64,000 bases of DNA from JAWKIW01 sp046331175. Its GTDB lineage: Bacteria > Actinomycetota > Acidimicrobiia > Acidimicrobiales > Acidimicrobilacustridaceae. Shown here one piece after another: positions 41,304 through 48,610 of this stretch. The notes beneath the pieces were generated by a model. The model had not been told where the DNA came from and searched no databases. It saw only the letters and a list, made by a program, of their open reading frames with translations. Position 1 is the first letter of the stretch; every line of letters starts with the position of its first letter. Location of the stretch: positions 186,001-250,000 of the forward strand of contig JAXLRI010000006.1 in assembly GCA_046331175.1 (NCBI GenBank), given 5' to 3'. A program made the translations under genes and the position numbers.

Positions 41304-42221
41304 GTGCTCCGGCTCACCGACGAGCTCGGCCAACCCGTCCTCGGCCCCGACGGAGAACGGCTGGGGGACCTGCTCGACCTCACCGTCACCCTGCGGCGCG
41401 CCCACCCCCTGGTGCACCGGCTCGCCGTGGGGCACCGCAACCACCCGACCCACCTCGCGAGCTGGCGGGCGGTGCGCTCGTTCGAGCACACCTCGGTGCA
41501 GCTGGGCCCGGCCGGAGACGGCACCGGGCTCGACGCGCTGCTCGTCCCGGTCGAGCCGGGCGCACTGCTGCCGCTTGCCGACGACGAGCTGCTCCTGCGC
41601 CGCGACGTGCTCGACACCCAGATCGTCGACGTGACCGGGCACCGGGTGCAGCGGGTGTCCGACGTGCTGCTCGTCCGGCTGCCCGACGAGCGGTTGGAGG
41701 CGGCCGCGGTCGACGTCGGCGTCGGCGCGGTGCTGCGACGTCTGCACCTGCGCGGATGGGCCAGCCGACGCCCCGAGGAGGCCATCGACTGGCGCGACCT
41801 CCACCTCACCTCCGAGCGGGGCCACGTCGTCCAGCTGCTGACCGAGGCGTCGGCCCTCCACCGCCTCGACGCCTACGAGCTCGCCCACCTCCTGGCCCGC
41901 CTTCCCACCGACGACGCGGCCGACGTGCTCGCCGCGGTCCCGGCGCCTCGCGCCGCCGCCGCGCTGCGGGCGTCACACCCCGAGGTGGGCACGCGGGTGA
42001 CGCTCGCCCTCGAGGACGACGAGGCCGACTCCGTCCTCGGCCAGCTGCCCGCACGCGGGGCCCGGCACCTGCGCCACCTGCGGCGTGACCGCACCGTGCG
42101 CCGCCGGTTCCAACGCCTGCGCGGCTGGCGCCGCTTCCTCCCCAGCCGGCCTCCGACCGCGGGTGCCGGCCCGGGGTCCGACTGGCTCGACGGCGACTTC
42201 GACGGCCGGGGCTCCGGGTGA
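41304..42221 (+). CDS. MgtE intracellular N-domain and PRC-barrel protein, likely Mg2+-sensing partner of the NRAMP-like transporter
   Basis: 305 residues. The N-terminal half holds PRC-barrel-like segments (VLRLTDELGQPVLGPDGERLGDLLD and DVLDTQIVDVTGHRVQRVSDVLLVRL). The second half is an MgtE_N-type superhelix (LDAYELAHLLARLPTDDAADVLAAVPA, then DEADSVLGQLPARGA), followed by a basic tail. In MgtE this domain senses Mg2+ and gates the pore; here it is a separate protein. The next gene overlaps by 4 nt (GTGA). GTG at 41304 stands 6 nt after GATGCT, a leaderless-type -10. It is divergent from the glnK1 operon. Confidence 0.8.
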   Translation: MLRLTDELGQPVLGPDGERLGDLLDLTVTLRRAHPLVHRLAVGHRNHPTHLASWRAVRSFEHTSVQLGPAGDGTGLDALLVPVEPGALLPLADDELLLRRDVLDTQIVDVTGHRVQRVSDVLLVRLPDERLEAAAVDVGVGAVLRRLHLRGWASRRPEEAIDWRDLHLTSERGHVVQLLTEASALHRLDAYELAHLLARLPTDDAADVLAAVPAPRAAAALRASHPEVGTRVTLALEDDEADSVLGQLPARGARHLRHLRRDRTVRRRFQRLRGWRRFLPSRPPTAGAGPGSDWLDGDFDGRGSG

Positions 42222-43507
42222 CCCGGGCGGGCGACCACCAGCGGCGGTCGCTGCGGCGTTCCCGCAAGGGGGCCACGCTGCTGCGCCGGCGCACCCGGCT
42301 GCTGGCCCTGCTGGCGGTGGTGGGGCCGGGGTTGCTCGCCGGGCTCTCCGACGACGACCCGGCCGGCATCACGACCTACTCCGTGCTCGGGGCCCGGTTC
42401 GGGTACCAGCTGCTGTGGGTCCTGCTCCTGTCGACGATCGCCCTGGTGCTGTTCCACGACCTCGGTGCCCGCATGGGCGTCGTGACCGGCCAGGGCCTGA
42501 TCGGCCTGATCCGCCAGCGCTACGGCGTGCCGCTCGCCGCGCTCGCCACCGTGGTGCTGGTCGTCGCCAACGTGGGGACGACGTGCGCCGAGATGGCCGG
42601 GGTCGCCGCCGGTGGCGAGCTGTTCGGCATCAGCAAGTACGTGTCCGTCCCCATCGCGGCGGTCGGGGTGTCGCTGCTCGTGTTGCGGGGCAGCTTCCAC
42701 CGCATCGAGCACGTGCTGATGGCCCTGGCCGCGGTGTTCCTCGCCTACGTCGCCGCCGGGTGGCTCGCCCACCCCGACTGGGGCGAGGCGGCTCGCGGCC
42801 TCGTCGTGCCGTCGATGCCCTTCACCCGCGACGCGCTCCTCATCGCCACGGCCACCGTCGGCACCACGCTGGCACCATGGGGCCTGGCCTTCATCCAGTC
42901 CTACGCCGTCGACAAGAAGCTGACCGTCGACGACCTGCGCTACGAGCGCGTCGACGTCGTGGTGGGCGCCGTGCTGACCGGCGTGATCGGGCTGTTCGTC
43001 GTCGTGGCGTGTGCGGCGACGCTGCACGCCCAGGGCGTCGACGTCGCCGACGCCGCCGACGCGGCTCGCGCCCTTGAGCCGTTGGCCGGCGACCTCGCCG
43101 CCACCCTGTTCGCCGTCGGGCTGATCGGCGCCGCCGTCCTCGCCGCGTCGATCCTGCCGCTGTCCACCGCCTACTCGGTGACGGAGTTCGTCGGCTCGGA
43201 GTCCGCCCTCGACGACGGGTTCGCCCAGGCCCCCCTGTTCTACGGGACCTACGGCGTGGTGATGGCGGTGGCGGTGGTGCTGGTGCTGATCCCCGGCGCA
43301 CCGCTCGTCGCGATCCTCGTGCTCACCCAGGTGCTCAACGCCGTGCTGCTCCTGCCGCTGCTGGTGTTCATGTACGGCATCGCCCGCGACCGCGACCTGA
43401 TGGGCGAGCTGGTCGCGTCGCGCGCCAGTGCATCGGCCTACCTCGTCGCCATCGGCTTCATCGCCCTGTGCGTCGGCGGGCTGGCCGTGCTGGGGTTCAC
43501 CGGCTGA
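42218..43507 (+). CDS. NRAMP-family divalent metal transporter of the Mg2+ (NRMT-like) type
   Basis: 429 residues with eleven membrane helices. TM1 reads AGLSDDDPAGITTY: the DPGN motif of Mn/Fe NRAMPs has become DPAG. TM6 reads TVGTTLAPWGLAFIQ: the MPH motif has become APW, so the metal-ligand Met and the His are lost. Loss of the soft Met ligand is known in NRAMP-related magnesium transporters, so hydrated Mg2+ is the likely substrate. Coupling by overlap to an MgtE_N-type sensor protein supports this. No proton-pathway His remains in TM6, suggesting uniport. Confidence 0.85.
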   Translation: MTRAGDHQRRSLRRSRKGATLLRRRTRLLALLAVVGPGLLAGLSDDDPAGITTYSVLGARFGYQLLWVLLLSTIALVLFHDLGARMGVVTGQGLIGLIRQRYGVPLAALATVVLVVANVGTTCAEMAGVAAGGELFGISKYVSVPIAAVGVSLLVLRGSFHRIEHVLMALAAVFLAYVAAGWLAHPDWGEAARGLVVPSMPFTRDALLIATATVGTTLAPWGLAFIQSYAVDKKLTVDDLRYERVDVVVGAVLTGVIGLFVVVACAATLHAQGVDVADAADAARALEPLAGDLAATLFAVGLIGAAVLAASILPLSTAYSVTEFVGSESALDDGFAQAPLFYGTYGVVMAVAVVLVLIPGAPLVAILVLTQVLNAVLLLPLLVFMYGIARDRDLMGELVASRASASAYLVAIGFIALCVGGLAVLGFTG

Positions 43508-43527
43508 AGCCCCCGGGCCCGGGCGCG

Positions 43528-43559
43528 GAGCGGCCCGGCACCGAGGTGCCGGGCCGCTC
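43528..43559. terminator. Bidirectional stem-loop between the NRAMP-like gene and amt 2
   Basis: GAGCGGCCCGGCACC and GGTGCCGGGCCGCTC form a perfect 15-bp inverted repeat with 2 nt between the arms. It sits 20 bp after the transporter stop and 24 bp before the stop of convergent amt 2. Confidence 0.75.
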
Positions 43560-43582
43560 GGGCAACCGAGATGAGGTCGGGA

Positions 43583-45256
43583 TCAGCCGACCGGGTCGGC
43601 CTCCTTGGCCGACACCGGGGTGCCGATGGACGAGCCACCGCTCGCCAGCGTGTTGTAGCCGCTGGAGCCGAAGTCCCAGTGGTACGACGGGGCACCGTGC
43701 TCACCGATGTCGAGGCCCTCCCGCTCGATGTCCTCGTGGACCCGGAGGATGCCGGCGGCCTTGAGGGCGTACATCATGATGAGCGAGATGGCGAAGCAGG
43801 CGATGCACATCGAGGCGCTGCCGATGATCTGCGACACCAGCTGGGTGGAGCCGCCGCCGTAGAACAGGCCCTGCACCACACCGGTCGAGGTGTCCATGCC
43901 GGTGGGGCCGGCCACACCGAAGTCACCGGTGGCGAACAGGCCGACGGCCAGCGTGCCCCAGATGCCGGTGAGGCCGTGGACCGGCCAGGCACCGATCGGG
44001 TCATCGATGCGCAGGTACTCGAGCAGCTCGACGCCGAGGTACATGACCACGGCCGCCACGCAGCCGATGATGACGGCGCCCACCGAGTTCACCCAGTAGC
44101 AGGGGGCGGTGATGGCCACCAGGCCGGCGAGGAAGCCGTTGGTGGTGATGCCGCAGTCCCACTTCTTGTTTCGGCCGAAGCTGATGAACAGGGCGACCAG
44201 ACCGCCGGCGGCAGCCGCCAGCGTGGTGTTCATGGCCACTCGGCCGATGCCACCGGAGTCGAGCGCCGACAGGGTCGAGCCCGGGTTGAAGCCGTACCAG
44301 CCGAACCACAGGATCACACCGCCGATGGCGGCGATGGTCATGTTGTGGCCGGCGGGCATGCCGCCGCCGTCCCGGCGGAACTTGCGACCGAGGCGGGGGC
44401 CGAGGGCGATGGCACCGGCGAGGGCCACGAAGCCGCCGACGCTGTGGACCACGGTCGAGCCGGCGAAGTCGCGGAACGGGGTGTTCATGGTGGCGAGCCA
44501 ACCACCCGGACCCCAGACCCAGTGGCCGAGGATCGGATAGATGAAGCCGCTCACACCGATCGAGTAGACGAGGTCGCCCACGAAGCTGGTGCGGCCGACC
44601 ATCGAGCCCGAGGTGATGGTGGAGCAGGTGTCGGCGAAGGCGTACTGGAAGAGCCAGAAGGCGAAGAACGCCACGCCGGTCGTCCCGTAGGTGGCCGGCA
44701 GCGGGGCGGCACCCACGAAGAAGTAGTTCGTGCCGATCCAGCCGTTGCCCTCACCGAACATGAAGGCGAAGCCGAAGGCCCAGAACAGCAGGCCGCAGAG
44801 GCACGTGTCCACGATGCACTCGAGGAGCACGTTCACGGTCTCCCGCTCCCGGGCGAAGCCGGCCTCGAGCATCATGAAGCCGGCCTGCATGAAGAACACC
44901 AGGAAGGCCGCCACCAGCGTCCACATGGTGTTGATGCCGCTGATGGCCGTGTCGGCCCCGTCGAGCACGACCCCGGCCGGAGCCGGTGCCGCCTCGGTCG
45001 CCTCCTGGGCGAGGGCCACGTTCCCGATGAACATCAGGACGAGCTTGATGATGGCGAAGATCGCCACGATGGCGATGATCTTGGCCGCGAAGAAGATGGC
45101 GAAGTTCTTCCGGCTGTCGGAGCTCTTCAGGTGGGTCATCAGCTGCTGGCCGATGGGCCCGTCCTGACGGATCTCCCGGAACGACCGGCGTCGCCGGTAG
45201 CTGGGTCGACTTGCCCACCGAGTGGGCATCGTCATCACGCCTGCAAGGGAACTCAT
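43583..45256 (-). CDS. amt: Ammonium transporter Amt 2
   Basis: 557 residues. A ~40-residue basic head and an extra N-terminal helix (NFAIFFAAKIIAIVAIFAII) precede the eleven Amt helices. The pore His pair is in FRDFAGSTVVHSVGG and AWPVHGLTGIWG. The DTCSTITSGSMVGR loop and FGWYGFNPGSTL are typical. Compared with Amt 1 it has a longer N-terminal region and a different tail (ending YNTLASGGSSIGTPVSAKEADPVG). ATG at 45256; its gene starts just after the stop of glnK 2 with 2 nt between, so they are co-transcribed. Confidence 0.93.
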   Translation of the reverse strand: MSSLAGVMTMPTRWASRPSYRRRRSFREIRQDGPIGQQLMTHLKSSDSRKNFAIFFAAKIIAIVAIFAIIKLVLMFIGNVALAQEATEAAPAPAGVVLDGADTAISGINTMWTLVAAFLVFFMQAGFMMLEAGFARERETVNVLLECIVDTCLCGLLFWAFGFAFMFGEGNGWIGTNYFFVGAAPLPATYGTTGVAFFAFWLFQYAFADTCSTITSGSMVGRTSFVGDLVYSIGVSGFIYPILGHWVWGPGGWLATMNTPFRDFAGSTVVHSVGGFVALAGAIALGPRLGRKFRRDGGGMPAGHNMTIAAIGGVILWFGWYGFNPGSTLSALDSGGIGRVAMNTTLAAAAGGLVALFISFGRNKKWDCGITTNGFLAGLVAITAPCYWVNSVGAVIIGCVAAVVMYLGVELLEYLRIDDPIGAWPVHGLTGIWGTLAVGLFATGDFGVAGPTGMDTSTGVVQGLFYGGGSTQLVSQIIGSASMCIACFAISLIMMYALKAAGILRVHEDIEREGLDIGEHGAPSYHWDFGSSGYNTLASGGSSIGTPVSAKEADPVG

Positions 45257-45258
45257 GG

Positions 45259-45600
45259 TCAGATGGCCTCCGCATCTCGTTCGCCGGTGCGGATGCGCAC
45301 CAGTCGGTCGACCGGCGTGGCCCAGATCTTGCCGTCGCCGATGTTTCCCGTCCGTGCCGACGAGACGATCGTGTCGATCACCTTGTCGACGTCCGCCGTG
45401 TCGCACACCACGTCGAGGCGCAGCTTCGGGAGCAGGTCGATCTTGTACTCCGCTCCGCGATAGGTCTCGGTCTTGCCACCTTGGCGACCGACACCCTTGA
45501 CCTCGGTGACGGTCATGCCGAGCACCCCGATGCCGCGAAGTGCCTCCTTCACCTCATCGAGCTTGTGCGGTTTCACCACCGCAGTGACTGCGTGGACCAT
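45259..45600 (-). CDS. glnK: P-II nitrogen regulatory protein 2 (GlnK type)
   Basis: 113 residues, ~70% identical by eye to P-II 1. The T-loop reads GVGRQGGKTETYRGAEYKIDL, with Tyr52 at the modification site; TGNIGDGKIWA and RIRTGERDAEAI follow. The main differences lie in the first helices and in Cys66-containing DVVCDTADVDK. AGGAGG lies before the ATG at 45600. It should regulate Amt 2, and its promoter carries the same four-site operator as glnK 1. Confidence 0.95.
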   Translation of the reverse strand: MVHAVTAVVKPHKLDEVKEALRGIGVLGMTVTEVKGVGRQGGKTETYRGAEYKIDLLPKLRLDVVCDTADVDKVIDTIVSSARTGNIGDGKIWATPVDRLVRIRTGERDAEAI

Positions 45601-45724
45601 GTACTTCCTCCTACGTGCCGGACGCCGACCGAGTCATCGTCCGGCGACACCCTGCGAACATCCGCCCCGGCGGGGTGGACATGGCGAACGTAAACGGGGG
45701 CGGTTTCCGATCGGTTCGCGAAGG

Positions 45725-45762
45725 GTTACGTGTCTTTGGCCTGTACCTGACGGCCATCTGAC
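45725..45762 (-). promoter_or_regulatory. Four-site direct-repeat operator and promoter of the glnK2-amt2 operon
   Basis: Minus-strand 5-mers GTCAG, GTCAG, GCCAA and GTAAC lie 11 bp apart, aligned with those of the glnK1 operator. The -10 TACGTT (45687-45692) begins 33 bp beyond the last site, the same distance as at glnK 1. The sequence 45763-45878, up to the winged-helix gene, shows nothing else I can name. Confidence 0.7.
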
Positions 45763-45878
45763 AGCACCGGTCGGGAGGCACCAAGGGGCCCCGACGGGGT
45801 GCGGGCGGTCGCCACGCGCGGCGACGGCGCCCGGGGCGGGGCGCGGTCGAAGGGCCGGCGGGCGCTCGAGGAGCGCGG

Positions 45879-46232
45879 TCAGGCGGTTCGCTGGTCGAGC
45901 ACGTAGCCGCGTCCGCGCACGGCGACGATCGTGAGCCCGTACGGCTCGATCCGCCGGCGAGCCCGGCCGATCCGCAGGTAGAGCAGGTCGTCGTCGACCG
46001 GCCGGCCGGGCCAGGCGGCCTCGGCCAGCGCCTCACGCCGGACGAGGTGGCCGGCGTGCTCCACGAGGACCTCGACCAGCCGCTGCTCCACCGCCGGGAA
46101 GGCGACCCAGCGGCGGCCGATGCGCAGCAGGCCGTCCTCGTCGAACCCGACGTGGTCGAGCCCGACGTCGATGGCCGGGGCGCTCGTCGCCAGGTCCAGC
46201 TCGCTCGGCCCGCTCAGCAGCTCGGTCGCCAT
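45879..46232 (-). CDS. Stand-alone OmpR-type winged-helix DNA-binding protein
   Basis: 117 residues: a short unconserved head (MATELLSGPSELDLATSAP), a beta strand platform (VGFDEDGLLRIGRRWVAFPAVEQRLVEVLVEHAGHLVRREALAEAAWPG is the start of the fold) and the recognition helix and wing (DDDLLYLRIGRARRRIEPYGLTIVAVRGRGYVLD). It lacks any receiver domain. GGAGGGGG precedes the ATG at 46232. It is in the same direction as glnK 2 and ends 279 bp before it. As an orphan DNA-binding domain next to an operator with 11-bp spacing, it is a candidate nitrogen regulator comparable to GlnR; this is inference. Confidence 0.75.
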   Translation of the reverse strand: MATELLSGPSELDLATSAPAIDVGLDHVGFDEDGLLRIGRRWVAFPAVEQRLVEVLVEHAGHLVRREALAEAAWPGRPVDDDLLYLRIGRARRRIEPYGLTIVAVRGRGYVLDQRTA

Positions 46233-46320
46233 GTCCCCCTCCGATGCAGTCACGCCAGCGGACGAGGGGCACGGTACGACAGGGCCATTGCCTCCCCATG
46301 TGGTCGCCGTTTCGGCTCAG

Positions 46321-46342
46321 GGTCGACTTCCTGACGTCGACC
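46321..46342. promoter_or_regulatory. Inverted repeat between the winged-helix and response-regulator genes
   Basis: GGTCGAC and GTCGACC are perfect 7-bp arms around an 8-bp spacer that contains CTGAC, the complement of the GTCAG boxes seen before glnK 1 and 2. Only one such box is present, so it may be an operator or a weak terminator. Confidence 0.4.
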
Positions 46343-46349
46343 TTTCGTC

Positions 46350-47036
46350 TTACGGTGAGGTGACCACCAGCCGGTAGCCGACGCCCGACTCGGTCACCAG
46401 GGAGACGTCAGCGGCCGGGCCGAGCTTGCGGCGCAGCTGGCTGACGTGGGTGCGCAGCGTGTCGAGCGCCTGGCCCGGCCCCCAGACGGCATCGAGCAGC
46501 GCCCGATGGGTGAGGACCTTGCCGCCGTTGCGGACCAGCAGGGTGAGGAGCGCGAACTCCTTGGGCGTGAGGTCGAGCGGCTCGCCGGCGAGGCGGGCCT
46601 CGTGGGCGGCCGGGTCGAGCTGGAGGCTGCCGAGCACCAGCACATCGTCCTCGACCACCTGCGCGGCCACGCGCTGGTGTCGCAGCGCGACGCCGACGCG
46701 GGCCTGCAGCTCGGCCATCGAGAACGGCTTGGTCAGGTAGTCGTCCGCGCCCTCCTCGAGGGCGCGCACCTTCCGATCTTCGGCCCCGTCGGCGCTCAGC
46801 ACGAGCACCGCGGCCTTGGAGCGGTGCTGGATGTGGCGGCTGACATCGAGCCCGTCCATGTCGGGCAGGCCGAGGTCGAGCACGACGAGCGCGGGCTGCA
46901 GGGCGTCGAGCTGCTCGAGGGCCGACCGGCCGGTGGTTGCGACGGCGACGGCGTAGCCGCGCGCCGACAACCCGACCTCGACGACCCGAAGGAGGGACGG
47001 GTCGTCGTCGACGAGGAGGATCTGCGGGCTAGGCAT
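46350..47036 (-). CDS. KdpE-like OmpR-family response regulator
   Basis: 228 residues. Receiver domain with Asp11/12 acidic pair (LLVDDDPSLL), phosphoacceptor Asp54 (LVVLDLGLPDMDG) and Lys in YLTKPFSM. The OmpR-type effector domain runs from ~130 (LDLTPKEFALLTLLVRNGGKVLTHRALLDAVWG, then THVSQLRRKLG and GVGYRL). It is closest in style to KdpE. Its ATG overlaps the end of the histidine kinase gene by 8 nt. There is no kdpFABC in the window, so the regulon may be elsewhere or different. Confidence 0.9.
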   Translation of the reverse strand: MPSPQILLVDDDPSLLRVVEVGLSARGYAVAVATTGRSALEQLDALQPALVVLDLGLPDMDGLDVSRHIQHRSKAAVLVLSADGAEDRKVRALEEGADDYLTKPFSMAELQARVGVALRHQRVAAQVVEDDVLVLGSLQLDPAAHEARLAGEPLDLTPKEFALLTLLVRNGGKVLTHRALLDAVWGPGQALDTLRTHVSQLRRKLGPAADVSLVTESGVGYRLVVTSP

Positions 47037-48099
47037 CGGTGGGCCTCGGGAGGGTCACGGTGACGACGGCACCGCCGGTCGGGACGTCGCCGATCTCGAT
47101 CGTGCCGTGGTGAGCATCCACGATCGACCGGCAGATCGCCAGGCCGATGCCGCTCGACCCCGCCCCCGTCGCCGCGGCGAAGGGGTCGAACGCACGGGAC
47201 CGGACCTCGGGAGCGAACCCGGGACCCTCGTCGGAGACCCGGAGCACCACCGCATCGGTGGAGGCCCGGAGCTCGCAGCGCACGGTGGTGTCGGGCGGGG
47301 CGTGTCGGACGGCGTTCTCCACCAGGTTGGTCACGACCTGGTCGAGCTGGGAGAAGTCGCCCGCCACGAGCGGCAGGCCCGGCTCGGCGTCGATGTCGAC
47401 GCGGACGTCACCGACCACGGTGGTGAGGCGATCGACGCCCGCCCGCACGACATCGTCGAGGTCGATCGGCTGCAGGTCGGGCAGGAGCGCACCGGCTTCG
47501 ATGCGGCTGAGGCTCAGGAGGTTGGCGACGATGCGGTCGAGCCGGTCGACCTCCTTGATCACCAGCCCCGACAGCTCGTGGCGCGTGGCGTCGTCGTGAG
47601 CGACGTCGCCGTCGAGCTCGTCGGTGGCGGCCCGGATCGTCGCCAGCGGGGTGCGCAGGTCGTGCGACACCGACCGCAGCAGCGCCTTGCGCTGCTGCTC
47701 GGCCGACTCGAGCGCTGCCAACCGCTCACGATCCGCCTCGGTGCGACGGCGCTCCGACGTCACGATCGTCGCCACCAGCGACCCGAGGATCCCGGCCACG
47801 ATCGCGAACAGCACCAGCGCCGCGACGTCGTCGGAGGCGGTGACGGCCGGCTTGCCCAGCGGCGGCAGGAACAGCGCCAGCGCCACGGCGGACTCCCCCA
47901 TCACGGCGATGGCGACGGCGCGGCCGCCGAGGATCGCTGCGGCGACGACCGGCACGACCAGCAGGATGACGTGGACGGCGCGCGTCAGGTCGGGACCGAA
48001 GGGCACCAGGACCGCGGCGATGAGGAGCACGAGCAACGTGCAGAGCGCCCACGCCCGCAAGGGGGTCAGCCGGGTCAGCGTCGGGCCCATGGCCGCCAT
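47029..48099 (-). CDS. KdpD-like sensor histidine kinase (membrane and kinase part only)
   Basis: 356 residues. Four membrane helices (residues ~15-115) of the DUF4118 type found in KdpD are followed by a coiled linker, the H-box SVSHDLRTPLATIRAATDEL (His146), N-box QVVTNLVENAVRHAP and G-boxes VSDEGPGFAP and GSSGIGLAICRSIVDAHHG. The N-terminal KdpD and USP sensor domains of full-length KdpD are absent, as in many actinobacterial short forms. Two starts are possible, 48099 and 48090. Signal unknown. Confidence 0.88.
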   Translation of the reverse strand: MAAMGPTLTRLTPLRAWALCTLLVLLIAAVLVPFGPDLTRAVHVILLVVPVVAAAILGGRAVAIAVMGESAVALALFLPPLGKPAVTASDDVAALVLFAIVAGILGSLVATIVTSERRRTEADRERLAALESAEQQRKALLRSVSHDLRTPLATIRAATDELDGDVAHDDATRHELSGLVIKEVDRLDRIVANLLSLSRIEAGALLPDLQPIDLDDVVRAGVDRLTTVVGDVRVDIDAEPGLPLVAGDFSQLDQVVTNLVENAVRHAPPDTTVRCELRASTDAVVLRVSDEGPGFAPEVRSRAFDPFAAATGAGSSGIGLAICRSIVDAHHGTIEIGDVPTGGAVVTVTLPRPTDA

Positions 48100-48162
48100 T
48101 GTGGTGGCTCGGGGTGGCGCTGGGTGGGCCGAGCCCGCGGGTGGCGCGCCTACCGTGTCGCC

Positions 48163-48351
48163 ATGCGCTGGGAGTACCTCATCATCGACGGCCCGGCCGA
48201 CGCCAAGGGCCTGGCCGCCCAGCTGAACCGGGCGGGCGCCGACGGGTGGGAGGTCGTGTCGACCTGGATGCCCCGCAAGGGCGTCGTGGCCGTGCTCCTC
48301 AAGCGCCTCGCCGGCAACCCCGGCGACGAGGGCTCCGGGCCGATTCCCTGA
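48163..48351 (+). CDS. DUF4177-like small protein
   Basis: 62 residues. MRWEYLIIDGPADAKGLAAQLNRAGADGWEVVSTW matches the short DUF4177 pattern (W-E-Y at the start, L-N-x-x-G-x-D-G-W-E-V later). A -10-like TACCGT at 48151-48156 stands 6 nt before the ATG, consistent with a leaderless transcript. Function of the family is unknown. It is divergent from the histidine kinase and precedes the tRNA gene. Confidence 0.72.
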   Translation: MRWEYLIIDGPADAKGLAAQLNRAGADGWEVVSTWMPRKGVVAVLLKRLAGNPGDEGSGPIP

Positions 48352-48442
48352 CGTTGCTCGCCGACCGACCTCGTGCGACTCCACGGACCCGGGAACGAAG
48401 GAGGGCCGTCGGCACCGAGACGGCTACGGTGGCGTTCCCTTC

Positions 48443-48516
48443 GGGGCTGTAGCTCAGCTGGCTAGAGCACCTGCTTTGCAAGCAGGGGGTCGTGGGTTCG
48501 AGTCCCATCAGCTCCA
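48443..48516 (+). tRNA. tRNA-Ala (TGC)
   Basis: 74 nt up to the discriminator A, folding as a full cloverleaf. Acceptor GGGGCTG pairs with CAGCTCC, including the G3-U70 wobble that marks alanine tRNAs. The anticodon stem CCTGC/GCAGG holds loop TTTGCAA, giving anticodon TGC. T-arm GTGGGTTCGAGTCCCAT. The CCA end is not encoded. The 3' half is duplicated at 52950-52998. Confidence 0.97.
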
Positions 48517-48519
48517 CTC
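48471..48519 (+). repeat. attL: left copy of the 49-bp tRNA-derived direct repeat
   Basis: Covers the anticodon stem through the 3' end of tRNA-Ala and 3 nt beyond. An identical 49-bp copy lies at 52950-52998. This is the standard footprint of tyrosine-integrase insertion into a tRNA gene. Confidence 0.85.
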
Positions 48520-48610
48520 AATAACCGCAGGTCAGCGGGTGTGCTTGTCGCAGCGACTCGCCTTCCGATTGCCAACGTAGCCACTTTAGACGTAGCCTTT
48601 TCGCTTGTGC

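Noticed and set aside
46350..48099. Complete kdp potassium locus.
   Set aside because: Only a short KdpD-like kinase and KdpE-like regulator are here; no kdpFABC gene is present.
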